Assembly (NCBI GenBank): GCA_019722365.1
Contig: JADFUC010001873.1
Coordinates: forward strand, 124,001 to 188,000
Source of the DNA: Lithospermum erythrorhizon
Taxonomy: Eukaryota; Streptophyta; Magnoliopsida; Boraginales; Boraginaceae
DNA length: 64,000 nt
Direction: 5' to 3'
The notes below the pieces were generated by a model. That model made no database searches and was not told the origin of the DNA. It was given only the letters and a program-made list of their open reading frames with translations. The position numbers and the translations under genes were made by a program. This document shows, piece after piece, positions 1 through 18,490 of this stretch (within the stretch, counting starts at the first letter, position 1; every line of letters begins with the position of its first letter).

Positions 1-1935
1 TTATTTGAAATATATAATAAAATTAAAAATAAATTATATATAAATGATCGGTGCGATTCGGTTCGGTGCGATTCGGTTTGGGAGTAAAACCGCTGACCTC
101 AAAGTATTTACAGTTTTCAAATTATTCAGCATTGTTGGTTTCGGTTTCAAAAAAATCGAATTCAACTCGGTTCAAGTAGATGTGATACGGCGGTCGATTC
201 GGGTTTTTTTCGATATGGCCATTGACACATGGTTGACCAAAATAAAAAAACCAATCAAATAGTTCCTCGAAATGTAAATTATAATTATTTTGAACTATAT
301 CATTGGTTGTTTGATAATTTACTCAAGAAAAAAGAAATAATCAAAATGCATTGAAAATGTAAGATTTTCTATGCTAAAATGATAAAACTATTTTTGAAGC
401 AAAAAAAATTAGACACACGCCCCCACGTCAACTAGACAATTGATAGTGAAAAATGTCAATATTTACTCACACTAATAAACATTTGACAAATAATATTTAG
501 TCATACTTTTCATGGAGCAATTGAAAAATTGGGAGTAATTAAGGCCCGATAGTATATGGGAAGGGAAAAGAATGCGACACATCCGCCTCTTTCGATGGCT
601 GCTTCACTTGGCAACCAAGGGAGTACTTACACTCCTTGCGTATTGTTTTCATTAGTTGAGGTGTCATTTATATATTTCACCAAAGTTTAAGATTTGGCCT
701 TTTTTTAGAAAATAATTTTTATAATATTAAATTTTATGTTTATATCAATATTTTTTATTTTTCAATGCCTATAAATAGAGATTAGGTTTGTTTCATTTGA
801 ATAATACTACCTCAATCACCTGAATTGTCGAAACTTTCGACTTTTGTTTTCTTACTTTGAACTTTGACCGTAGATATTTTTGTTTGTATTGTATAATACT
901 TGATGATAACTATATCAATAAAAAATACGTTTAATTTATTTAGTGATATATTTTTTATCAAATATTATACAACCTTGTAACAAATATATTAGGTCAAAGT
1001 TTGAAAAGTACAACTATAAAAATAGTGGACAATCTTTCTAATGAGATGAAGGAATATTTTGCTATTTTCTTAATCCATTTTTTTATATATCTCAGTCAAT
1101 TTTTTTAATTTTTCACTTATTTATAAATGAAATAGAAAAATATATATGATGAGGTAAATGTTATGGATGTGGATGAAAGAGAAAATTGAATTATTGTGTA
1201 AAATATCTATTGCTGTGAAATATAAAAGTTATTAGAGATATTTGATGATGTGGGAAATGAATAATCTAATATGACAGAAAATAATTAATTTATGAATTAT
1301 TTATTGGTGTGGATTGTCTTAGGCTAGGATGACCAAAAAATAAATAAAAAGGAAGTATTTTTTAATGAAATAGTTTCATATTAACCTAGGCTTGTAGTTT
1401 GTAGCTTGACCTTGATAATCATATGGGTTTATATTGTTAGATTTCATTTCTTGGCTAGTAGCTTGATCTTAAAACTTGATATATGTTTATGTTGTGTGTA
1501 ATTTTCTTGTTGGGTGTCTCCTTTGCTTTGATGTTTAGTATATTCTATTTTGTTTTCATATCATTAATACACCTTGAACCGTAACACTTTCTTTCCTTTC
1601 ATTATTTTAACTTTTTTCTATATAAATGTAATAAATGATAAAGTAATGAAGTTGTTCAAAATAAAATCAATGATATGATTACAATAAATATGATAGTTGT
1701 CACTACTTTAACAACACAATTATTTAACAAGCCACAAAATTTAAGGACTTATTTAAAACGGAAAGGATTATTTTATTTTACAAAACTGCAATAATGATTA
1801 TATTGCTCAACTCTTCAAACTAAAATAAAGAATTAGTCATATGAAGAGCAAAAATATAGAACAACATAAAAAACAAAAGGGGTATGTAGGGATTGGAAAT
1901 ACATTGTGTCACATAATAAAAAACACAAAAGAGCT
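1..1935. other. Gene-free AT-rich flank with degenerate MITE-like pieces
   Basis: No credible gene was seen. Bases about 44-200 carry repeated GGTTCGG/GCGATTCGG motifs of the kind found in short hAT-type non-autonomous elements; the piece may be cut by the window edge. About 1130-1325 resembles the right half of the Harbinger-type MITE at 51089-51594 (shared stretches such as GATGAAAGAGAAAA and ATATTTGATGAT) and so looks like a decayed relative. The remainder is AT-rich DNA including the promoter of the COV-like gene, with no distinctive element that I could identify. Confidence 0.4.
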
Positions 1936-4426
1936 ATGGAAACAAGAGAAAAAGATATAGATCTAGAACGACTAATTCCATTGGGAGGAGTAAGCTCCTT
2001 AAAGCAGAATGGCGACTCCAAATCATCTTCTCCTTCTAATTCTCCCATGGCTTCCACCAATATTTTGTCTCAACATCCAAGTAATGAGCTATGTTGTTGT
2101 TATATATATATTGGAAAATGCCAAATTCAATTTGAATATTTATCTACACAAATCCTTGTGAATAATTGCTAGAAAAAAGTAAAATGTAACGTAAACACTA
2201 ATACATTTAGCATTTGTGCATGCAATGCTTGGTTTCTTTTAATGTTGTTGAATGTAGTAATTTTGGTTACGTGTATTCACTGTAAAAGTGGAATCAGAAT
2301 AATAAAATAATGAAGTGTCACTATAGAAAATTGAAGAATTGAAATCAATTGTGTTAATAATCCAACCCCAAAATGGCCCAAATGATGTCAATATATATTA
2401 AGATTTTTTTTAGTATTTTTATTGTTTTTGATATAATATTTCTCTTCAAAAAAATAATTGTCTTGTATGGTTGATAAGGTAGATATGGTTCTGAACAATT
2501 ACTTTTATATTGTTTAAATCAAAATAAAGATTAGGAACGAATTTTTAAATTTTTCATGATTACGATATCGATTTATGAAAACCAATTATACAAGTTGTTT
2601 AGTAACTGAAAAAACATATACTATAGGTTACGAACAAGAATTGTTTTCAAGCTATAGACTTAAGAACCATTCTAAACTTTAGCTTAAATAACTTGATCAT
2701 AGCTATGTTATACCAATAATTGGTACAAGGAATTATTTTTTTACCCATTCTCAGTTTATTAGTAATAGAAGAGTAATATTAACAATAATACATTCCATTT
2801 CTGAAATGGTGTATCTGAATTAGTTAAAGATTGAAATTCGTCATCTTTAATTAATCTCTAATTTTGCAACAGCTACGAAGTTGGATCTCCAATAAATTCA
2901 TGTCTGGATGGTGAGTTTTATTTATTTATATGAATAATAAATCATGTTTATATGATAACGGTTATTTAATGTTGTGATTCATGATGTATATATGTTGAAT
3001 CTTGTGTAGTGTAATATTATTTCCACTAGCATTCACATTTTACACAACATGGTGGTTCATTCATTTTGTTGATGGATTCTTCTCCCCTATCTACTCTCAT
3101 TTGGGTCTCAATATATTCGGTAAGTAACATCCAAACTTCACTTCATTTGGTGTAAGTTAATTATTATCTCATTTCTCATTTATCAATATATACTTAATAT
3201 TTATGATGCTACATAAATACATAATGATGTTCTAAATCATAGTCATTAATGAGTAAGTTAATGATGCACATGACATTGTAGCTTTATCAATAAATATAAG
3301 TAAAAAATCATCAAAATTTTAATTATGAAAGAATACACCTAAATGATTAGTTAACATAAGAGTATCAGAGTATGGAGATGCTAAGTGAACTCAAAAATCA
3401 AGAATTGGTGGAGTATTTACTTTCATTGATGTACTTCAAACGGTCAAAATAAGAATGGATATATGCATATTTTATAAGCTAAAAATGAAATGTTCTTTCC
3501 CTATGAATTGTTCATTGTTAGATTCTTCCTCTCCTCTGTTTTTATCCGAACGACTTACTTTAACTCGTTCAAATAAAAGAAGAAATTGCTATTTTGTTTG
3601 TCTAACTTGGAATACATTCATTTTAACACTTCATAGTGCATTCAAAATCTTGGCACCACCATAAGAGTTACGTTGTATGGTTTGCATCAATGATCTCCCA
3701 TGGCCATGAGTCATAATATAAACATAGAAATTACAAGTCTTACTATTTGTATTGATATGACAATAGGCCTCGGCTTTGTGACGTCCATGACATTCATCTT
3801 CTTGGTGGGAGTTTTCATGTCCTCATGGTTAGGTACCTCTGTTCTATCACTAGGAGAATGGATCATTAAAAAGATGCCTCTCATGAGCTACATTTATGCA
3901 TCTTCAAAACAAATTAGTGCGGCGATTTCACCGGGTAAGTTAAACTTATTTATCTTCACATTAACCATGTAGATAAATAATCTTCAAATCTCATGCATAA
4001 TTCATATCAAACTTTAATTTGTAGATGAAAATTCCCAAGCATTCAAGGAAGTGGCAATTATTAGACATCCTCGTATAGGAGAGTATGCTCTCGGTTTCAT
4101 TACATCAAGTGTTATGCTAAGGAAAGATACAGGCTCTGAGGAAGTTTGTTGTGTTTATATTCCTACTAATCACCTCTATCTTGGAGAGATATTACTCATT
4201 AATTCAAAAGACGTTATGAGATCTAGTCTTTCCGTTCGAGAGGGCATTGGTAAATTCGGTTTTCTAGTCCTTCCATCCCATTTTGTTTGTCACACTAAAT
4301 TTTTTATGATATTATTAATATATTATGTTTTGTTGATCAAATGTGTTCATGTATGTTGCAGAGATTGTTATATCTGGAGGGATGTCAATACCAAAGGATT
4401 TGACAATTTTGGATTACCATCAATAA
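1936..4426 (+). CDS. LCV: LIKE-COV / CONTINUOUS VASCULAR RING (DUF502) membrane protein, six-exon model
   Basis: COV/LCV proteins are small integral membrane proteins of the endomembrane system; COV1 restrains vascular tissue formation in stems. Exons seen: 1936-2080 (provisional), 2873-2910, 3010-3119, 3767-3934, 4025-4249, 4362-4426, stop TAA. Exons 2-6 join in frame and give the family hallmarks: RSWISNKFMSG, then a membrane segment followed by TTWWFIHFVDGFFSPIY, a second segment ending SSWLG, then LGEW, ASKQISAAISP, AFKEVAIIRHPRIGEYALGF, VYIPTNHLYLG and SVREGIEIVISGG. Exon 1 starts at METREKDIDLERLIP, which resembles the COV1 N-terminus; the open frame begins earlier at a GTG (1906), but 1936 is the first ATG. 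Oddity: exon 1 ends in phase 1 at GTAATG (2081), while exon 2 needs phase 0, so a missed micro-exon, another donor or a lesion is likely. The C-terminus (ILDYHQ, stop) is short. Family assignment is firm; the exon 1 junction is not. Confidence 0.85.
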
Positions 4427-5587
4427 TGTCACCTTGAGTGGGACAATATGTCATTCTACATGCTTAAAGCATAGTTTGACACATTTTATTGGCTAAACCA
4501 TCCAAGATTTTCAATTATTTATACTAAGAATTTTGTTGGTTGAGATTCTCCTCTACACCTTTTGTGTCAAATTTTGTAAGTCATTGGTTATAAGAACGTA
4601 GAGCCTATATTGATGGTTATAATTGTCCATGAAATATATCAAATATAGTATAAGATAGATCAAAGTAGGAGCATGAAAGAAAAAAAAACAACTATTGGTC
4701 TGATTCTTGAAATTATATATGTAGTTATTTAGTATTGTTTTATTCATTGACATATCGAATTATATTTGTTATGTAGTCATATTCGGATCTAGCCTAGGCA
4801 ATTGCACAGCTAGAATTTTTTATATAAAAAAAAATCCATTATATATGATGATGTGATAGAAAAACAATAGGCATATTTGAGTAAATAGAAGTGTATCTCA
4901 TATGGTATTTAGAATGAGCAACTTATGTCTTCTTCTCCATTACATTTTTATTCTTCTTTTATCATTAGCTAATATTTCAAATTGGTTGAGCATAATTCTG
5001 ATCCTTTATCTTTTTTTATTCCTTTTTTTTTTTATTTGACTAATGTGGAACCATTTGGGTTGACTTCAGCTAATGGCTTAATTGCTTGAGTTTACTTGAC
5101 TAGTTGGCTTACAACAAACACTAACGAATTTAGTTTTGGTCTTGTTTTATTCTCTTTAGCCCTTTTTTGAGATTTTATTTTTAAACTTTGTCAATGTTTT
5201 CTACAACTCTAGTGATAAACTTCTTTGAAGCTCAGCTTGATTTTGACTCCACTCGGTGAGGCAACACAGAGCTGAGTAAAAAATCTCAGCTTAGGCTCGG
5301 TTTGATAACAACTCTAGTTGTAACTTGTTTTGATTGACTAATTGACTAGTAAAAAATCTTAGTTTGGACTCGACTTGATAAAAAAAATCGAGTAACCTGG
5401 ATCCAGCTATATATGTAGTACAATATTTTATTGTATACTTAGGGAAAAGTTATTCCCTTCAATTTATTTTAATCCATGTTTTTTTTTTCAGTATTAAATT
5501 TTATTTCATTTATAAAATCAGCAGTTGTAGAGATGTTAATCGAATTAGTCGGTTCACGAAGAGCTTAAGGATGTATAAAAGTATTGT
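4427..5587. other. Spacer between COV-like gene and tRNA-Glu
   Basis: AT-rich, without an ORF that resembles a gene. It includes the 3' untranslated region of the COV-like gene and loosely repeated TTGACTAG/AGCTTAGGCTCGG-type sentences around 5040-5400. No element borders could be assigned. Confidence 0.35.
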
Positions 5588-5659
5588 TCCGTTGTCGTCC
5601 AGCGGTTAGGATATCTGGCTTTCACCCAGGAGACCCGGGTTCGATTCCCGGCAACGGAA
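5588..5659 (+). tRNA. tRNA-Glu (UUC anticodon)
   Basis: A 72-nt cloverleaf is visible. The acceptor stem is TCCGTTG pairing with CAACGGA plus discriminator A. The A box is in TCGTCCAGCGGTTAGGA, the anticodon loop is CTTTCAC with anticodon TTC, and the T arm CCCGGGTTCGATTCCCGGG-like stem carries the B box GGTTCGATTCC. A T-rich run (TTTTTT) follows one base after the tRNA, as expected of an RNA polymerase III terminator. No intron. This is a normal-looking nuclear tRNA-Glu gene lying between two protein genes; the small ORF through it is meaningless. Confidence 0.97.
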
Positions 5660-5660
5660 C

Positions 5661-5666
5661 TTTTTT
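5661..5666 (+). terminator. Pol III oligo-T terminator of tRNA-Glu
   Basis: A run of T residues starts immediately 3' of the tRNA (after a single C). RNA polymerase III stops at such runs; position and length are typical. Confidence 0.8.
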
Positions 5667-6081
5667 ATGCTCATTTTTACAAGTGATATTCAACACATCA
5701 GTTGCGTTCTTCTGTTCTTTTCAACACACACCTGGAAATACTTCATTTTTTCCTGCACAACTTATGGTTTTGTATAAAATTAACCATTAATTCATGCAAT
5801 CAATAATTAAAGCATAACCAGACAAAATAGCATCAAGAGTACTAGACTAATACACTTGGAAAATGCATCGTCTTCAAAACATAGCCCTTTTGCTGACCTG
5901 CTATGTTCGATTTAAAGATTCAGCATACACATTAAATAAAAATGGTTGCGCCTGAGGATTCTCTTTAGCTACGGCATAAATACTATCGTGTACTTAGGAG
6001 TCTAGACAAAAAGAAAGAGGATCCAAGTATCCAGCAACCACAAAAAAATATCAGGCCACAATTACATTCTAAAGTTAGCCA

Positions 6082-12737
<6,656 letters not shown>

Positions 12738-12756
12738 TTTCCAAAACCCTAAAAGC

Positions 12757-13155
12757 TCAAAAATTACACTAAATAATTAAACCAAAATACACAAAAAATT
12801 AATTTAAAGAACCCTAACTCGACCTTCACATTATCAATACAAAAATTTTAAAGAAAAAATAAAACAAAAATTATAAAATAATTACAAACATTTTTAAAAA
12901 AAATATCAGCTTAGTAACATAAACAGGTAGTTAATTTCCCGAAAATTACACAAATCATTAAACCAAAAAAAAATGATTTTTTTTCAAATTTCTTTTGATT
13001 AATACTATGCATTAATTATAAAAAAATAAATAAATTGAAGAACCCTAGCTCGACCTTCACAATGTTAATAGAAAAAAATAAAAATAAAATTAAGAATTAT
13101 AAAATAATTAGAAACATTTAAAGAAGATATATGACTTACAGGTAGTTGATTTGAT
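12757..13155. repeat. Tandem duplication in the DDM1 leader/promoter (two ~190-220 bp copies)
   Basis: Copy A (about 12757-12939) and copy B (about 12940-13155) share, in the same order, AAATTACAC-type starts, ATTAAACCAAAA, AAGAACCCTAACTCGACCTTCAC / AAGAACCCTAGCTCGACCTTCAC, ATTATAAAATAATTA and ACAGGTAGTTAATTT / ACAGGTAGTTGATTT. They lie directly upstream of the DDM1 start codon. On the minus strand copy B contains CCTGTAAGTC, a good splice donor, and the sequence just before the ATG contains a TTTTAG acceptor-like site, so a 5' UTR intron is plausible. Confidence 0.7.
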
Positions 13156-15390
13156 TTAGGTTTAGAGGGAAAAGTGGAGAATTAAAATGGGACAAATGAC
13201 AAATAAATAGGGGAATAATGAGAATGCTACTGAAAAGTGTTCTCTTCTTTTGATTAAATGGGAAATGAATTTATTATTAATTGTTTTATGGTTTTATATT
13301 TTAATTATTAAATTTGTCAGGTTGTACCTAATGGTGGAAAAGGGCGGGAAAATTGCATTGTTTCGTGTTTGTCCATTAACTTGTCACCAATTTCGGGACT
13401 ACCCTGTTTTTTTATCCTAAATTAATACTCACTCGATTTGTTTTAGTTATCGTTTTAATTATTTACACATAAATTAGGAAAAATAAAAATTAGTCAAAAA
13501 ACATTTATCATTAGTTTTGGTCCAAATTTTTGAAGGATCAAGTTGAAAGAGTGCTTCCACCTAGAAGGAAAAAGAGAACGAATAGTGACATAAAGGAATA
13601 AAAATATGAAAAAATAGCATTGAAAATATAAAAATCAAAGATTTTGATACAATGATTAAAAAAAAAAACTAGGTATGATCAATTTTGAGATAGAGTATAT
13701 AATATTTGATCAATTATGAGACAGATGGAGTATATAATATTCAACATACTAAAAATAATCTAAGTTTAATGTTTAAAAAGTAATTCACCAAAAGTCAAAA
13801 ATTGAATGATTTTTCTAGGTAATCGATGAATGTTTGGAATGAAGGTAATCCAGATGGATGTTTTAAAACAACATTTAAGTGAGTACTTATCCAAGTGAAG
13901 TAACGTGAAACGGAATTGAAAATAGTATCCATATTAATTATCTCAATTTATATAGGTTAGTCTCAATGTATATAGGTTATTCGTTTGAGAAGTAATAAGG
14001 ATGAATATATAATATATTTAGTGGAAAGTTACGGTTCATTAATTTTTTTGTTTATTAATGATTGAAAATACAAATTATATTATTATATAATATATTTCTT
14101 CTTCTTTTGGTACATTTAGGCAATACATTTTATAAAAAAAATCATTAATGTCAATTATATAAATTTGTTTTTAACTTTTAAGTAATAGTACCAATTTATT
14201 CAATGAATTTTGGTACACGTCCTAATTAAGTGCATAGAATAATTTTGATACATTTTTCTTTTGAATTTTTTAAATTGTACCATATTAAAATGATACATTT
14301 TAGTAATACATACCACTTTGTATACAGTTATTCACATATATTTATGTCAATGTAGATGAGAGTATGAATTTAGAATCCGGAATGAAGTACTCCGTGAGTA
14401 TATTCATCACAATTCACTTGAAGCAAACAAACCATAAAACATTTGTACACAAAAAATATTTAAGAACGAAGTGTTAAGTTGGACCAAGTCCATTTCATTA
14501 TACAACATACAAAGTGCTAACGGCTCAAAGAGTGGAAGCTTATATCATATGCAATGAAGTAGAGGTCTTAAATTCACAAGCAAATCTACACCGTTCACAG
14601 AGGCATGCAACCGTAGAAATGGAGCATCTAATGGTTGCACTTGAGAGTCAAAGAAATATAGTGTTCTTGAATCGGTCAGACAATTGAAACTCCATTTTAT
14701 AATATGTTCGGTAGTGTTGGATAGATACTTTATCGAGTTTACGGATACTAGATATATACTTTTTTGACTTGGAATCGAATTACTCGGTCCATTCAAGACG
14801 AGGCTAGCAAGCCCAATGCACAAAGGAGTCCAGGACCACACTAACACATTTCAATATTTGAATTTTCATCCGTATAATTTTGTGGAGTGTTGGGTGGTGC
14901 TGTTTGATCTCTCCTGGTGATCTCAAGGGTCAGGATTGCACACCTGCAAAGTTCACACATCTCAACTCATTAGTAACCAAATGCCACAAACAACAAGAAT
15001 TGCACGTGCCCCCATTACATTGCACCCAAAAAACCCATATAATGGGATCATACTAACCAAAGTCTTCTACTTGAGTTAACCATTTTTTATTTAATTACTC
15101 ACCAGGTCCCTCAATACTATGGTATAATTCTGGTTGATGAGTTACCAAGTGAGTTCAACACTTCAACTCACTCATCATATCATATATATAATTCATAACT
15201 ACCATTTGAATCCTCACAGATTAAACGGCTACTATATGTATAGTGCGGGAAGGATAAAAGCAACGACCTTTCAAACATTTAAAGATAGTGATCATAAACC
15301 ATTTCACTACACATTGTTTTCCCTCCAAATGTTTTCCCCATCAGTCAATAAAACCAACCTCATACAATCTTTCTTAGGTTCCCACCATTT
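13156..15390. other. Spacer between DDM1 promoter and ANP32 3' end
   Basis: Contains the rest of the DDM1 upstream region, a Stowaway-like stretch around 13425-13740 (TACTCACTCGATTTG at one side, GACAGATGGAGTATA at the other) and AT-rich filler. About 14900-15390 probably includes the ANP32 3' untranslated region. The open frame 14545-14847 (-) has no family resemblance and was not called. Confidence 0.35.
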
Positions 15391-18092
15391 TTACTGTCTC
15401 CTCTTGGATGACTTGCTTTCTCCAGCATCGTCTTCGCCACTACTATCTTCTTCATCTCTCTTTCGTTTCTGAGCCGGAGGGGGTTCTGGTACCTCCTGAA
15501 CTTCACCATCCTCGTCGTCGTCATCTTCATCTTCAATGGCGTCCAACGAAACCCTATCATCTTCAATTTCATCCTCCATAACACTACCGCTAGCCCTCCC
15601 TCCCTGATCCACTGGCTGAACCAGAAATCCAGAATCATTATCCTCATCCTGAAATTACCAAAAACAGTGAACATTTTAGCTGCGGAAAAATGTCAATGAA
15701 GCACAGAAATGAGAGCTGGAAACATATTGCAGAACTGAGCACAAAAGATTGGTAGACACATACAAAAAAGTAGGAGAGGAAGATGAAAAAGAAGGCAAAT
15801 TAGAATGATCGGGCCTTGTTCTGACAATTAACAATAATACCACAGTTCAGCAGAATCGCAACAACAAAACTTAAAAATTGTCAGCTCAAAAATTGATGCA
15901 TACATAAACAAGATCACAGGACAGGAGAACAAAATAATGTCAAATAAAAATTAACTTTTACAAAAAAATATAAGGAATATTGTAGACAGGTAAAAAAATA
16001 AACTTATAAAATCTGGACTTCTGGAGTTAAAATCCCACAAAATTATTTTCTTACCAACTTATAAAGACTTTTTACTTTTTTTTTAATAAGAACTCTCCAC
16101 CTCTTACAAAATCTAGCATTAAATCCACAATACTCCCTTTTAAGGTTCTGCTATTTTTTTCAAAAACACACCACCTTTCACAGGTAGGAAAATTCACCTG
16201 AATGGTTTCCTTTTCCCACACCACAAGTAGGAGAAAATATATATAATAAAATGAAAACTATAAGTCGTGTAAATTTCTTGAGACACAACCACTCACTCAG
16301 TAAGAAACAATCAAGTATTGTACCCTAAAAATGTAAAAGAAACATATATCAAGCAATCATTCAAAATAATATCTCTAGTGGACCCTCTCGGTAGGATTCA
16401 AATCAAAGATGGCGTTCTGACCATTTATCAGAGAAAAAATACACAGTTCCACATCATATAAGTTAATTTTAGCATCTCTCGAAATTCATGGAGGTACATG
16501 TAAGGATGGTTTCACATGAATATAGAAAGACAAGTCACAAGCAATCACCAATAGTTTGCACTCTCCTTAAGATCATATATCAAACAAGAATAACATGAAT
16601 AATCAATTACTAATGAGGCTAGTGCAGGCAAGCAGGCGTTCAAGAATTGCACCAAATTCTAGATGAAGCTCCATAAGATCAACATACTGAAGACTATAAG
16701 TGGTGTAAATTTCTATAATGCATACACAAAGCTCGACATATCTGTAAGCAACAATCCTAACTAAAATATCAGATATGAACAGTATCTTAGAATGTACGAC
16801 AACAAACAAGCAATCGATATCAATCTAGCATATCTGTACACAACAAACACAAAATTAGTAGCTAACATCAATATAATTATATCCACAACACAAAACCAAA
16901 TTAAGACAACCCAAAAGGCAGAGATTGCTACCTCATCCTCTGCATCATCTTCATCATCAAAATCAAGACCTTCCTCAATACCCTGCTCCTCTTCACCAGT
17001 CTCCCCATCGTCATCCTCATCAGCATCATCTTCACCCTGCTCATGCGCATCTATCTCTCCTTCCGTGCTAACTAGCCTCCCCGAACTTCCTGGCTCCCCA
17101 AACTCCACCTTCTCATTATCCACTTCCTCATCGTCTTCATCCTCGTCGTCATCCTCATCATCGTCATCATCATCATCGTCATCTTCGTCATCATCATCCA
17201 CCCCATCTTCCTCATCATCACTATCCTCAATATCATGAACCTCCACGACATCATCTTCCTCGTCAACCTCCTCTACAAAATCATCATCGTCCTCATCCTC
17301 ACCATCCTCCTCCACATCATGCTCACCCAGTGGCTCCACAATAAACCCATTCGAGTGATGATTAACATCACCAACCCCATCCCGTCTTACACCATTAACC
17401 CCTCGACCAGTCTCCGTCTCCTCCTCATCAGCATCACTCTCCTCATCCTCATCAACTTCCACAACACCCTCACTACCTCCAGTATGCCCATTACTCAGCC
17501 TAAACGTTCTCTCCTCGCCATCACCATCAATTTCACCACTCCCGGGATCATCCTCCTCCGCCTCCTCCCCATCTTCCTCCTCCTCATCATCCTCGTCATC
17601 AGATTCAGGCCTCTCATTCTCCTCAGCATCCATCTTATCCAAATACTTCAACGACTTTATCAAACCAAAAACCCTAGATCGATAATCCTTAACCCTAGTA
17701 ACCGGACACTCATACAAATCAAGAGAAACAATCCTTAATTCCGCTAAAGGCCTAAGATCAATAACATCCTGAATCTTATTATTCGACAAATCGAGGTCCC
17801 TCAACGACTCCAACCCCGCTTCAACAAGAAACTCCAAACCACCCGCGATTCGATTATCTGATAAAATCAATTTCTCCAATTTTTCGAGACGAGGAAACTG
17901 TTCTAACGACGAAACACCAATATTTGCTATAGATAATTGCTGTAAATTAGGGAATTTCTCGAAAATCGAAGGAGGAGGTAAACGTCCATGAATACACTTC
18001 ACGGTTCCATCTAGGGTTAGGTTTCGCACAGATGATGCATCTCTCTCGCCTTCTAACGCCGTCTCCACCGCCCTCTCCCACATCTCATCCAT
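15391..18092 (-). CDS. ANP32: ANP32-type acidic leucine-rich nuclear phosphoprotein, two exons, 472 aa
   Basis: ANP32 proteins are nuclear acidic LRR proteins (histone-binding, phosphatase-inhibiting and mRNA-export roles are described in animals; the plant role is poorly defined). Exon 1 is 18092-16932, exon 2 15648-15391, both phase 0, with a 1,283-bp intron. The start MDEMWERAVETALEGE matches the family; the open frame runs nine codons further to a GTG inside the neighbouring minisatellite, so the ATG at 18092 was chosen. Residues about 10-165 are LRRs with LSIANIGVSSLEQFPRLEKL, LILSDNRI, LRDLDLSNNKIQ and the LRR cap LDLYECPVTR..YRSRVF. The rest is a long Asp/Glu tract coded by GAT/GAC/GAA/GAG runs, ending in basic nuclear-localisation patches QKRKRDEE and SSKRRQ. 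The acidic tail is longer than in animal ANP32 but plant members share this. No lesion. Confidence 0.93.
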
Positions 18093-18490
18093 CAAAACTG
18101 GACAATATTTTTGGGACACAAATCAAATTCCACACTAAAAAATTTACAACCTTTTTGGGACACAAATCAAGTTCCAGCAACTCAAAACTGGACAACCTCT
18201 ATGAGAGAAAAAATATTGCAATAACTCAAAACTGGACAACCTTTTTGGGACAAAAGAAAAAAAAAGGAAATTGCAGCAAATCAAACCATGACAATTTTTT
18301 TAGGACAGTAACGAAATTGCAATAAATCCAACCTGGACAACCTATTTGGGACAACAGGGAAATTGTAATAAATCAAAACGGGACAACCTATTTGGGACAA
18401 TAAGGAAATAATTGCAACTGGACAATATTTTTGGGACAATAAGGAAATTGCAAAAAATAAAAAGTGGACAGTCTTTTTGGGACAATTAAT
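18093..18490. repeat. Minisatellite touching the ANP32 start codon (~9 units of 40-54 bp)
   Basis: Nine imperfect copies of a unit built around CTGGACAACCTTTTTGGGACA followed by AAGGAAATTGCAATAAATC, with GGGACA-type cores near 18115, 18156, 18245, 18299, 18346, 18394, 18434 and 18478 (the third copy near 18198 is degenerate). The array starts at the base before the ANP32 ATG and extends about 400 bp upstream, so it must be 5' UTR and/or core promoter. The core resembles the ends of the Stowaway-like MITEs in this window (GGGACAATCTTTTAGGA, CAATCTTTTGGGACGG). Confidence 0.8.

Noticed and set aside
5584..5790. 68-codon ORF
   Set aside because: It runs straight through the tRNA-Glu gene.
14545..14847. 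100-codon minus-strand ORF
   Set aside because: No recognisable motif, no splice context and a non-ATG start is likely; probably chance.
16792..17738. Long plus-strand ORFs over the ANP32 acidic tract (poly-Ser)
   Set aside because: They are the antisense reading of GAT/GAC/GAG repeats; no stop can arise easily in that composition.
18093..18119. ANP32 frame extended to a GTG at 18119
   Set aside because: The nine extra codons are minisatellite sequence and begin at GTG; the family-conserved MDEMWER start is the ATG at 18092.
18100..18490. CRISPR-like array from regularly spaced repeats
   Set aside because: Units are contiguous and imperfect with no unique spacers, and the genome is a plant; it is a minisatellite.
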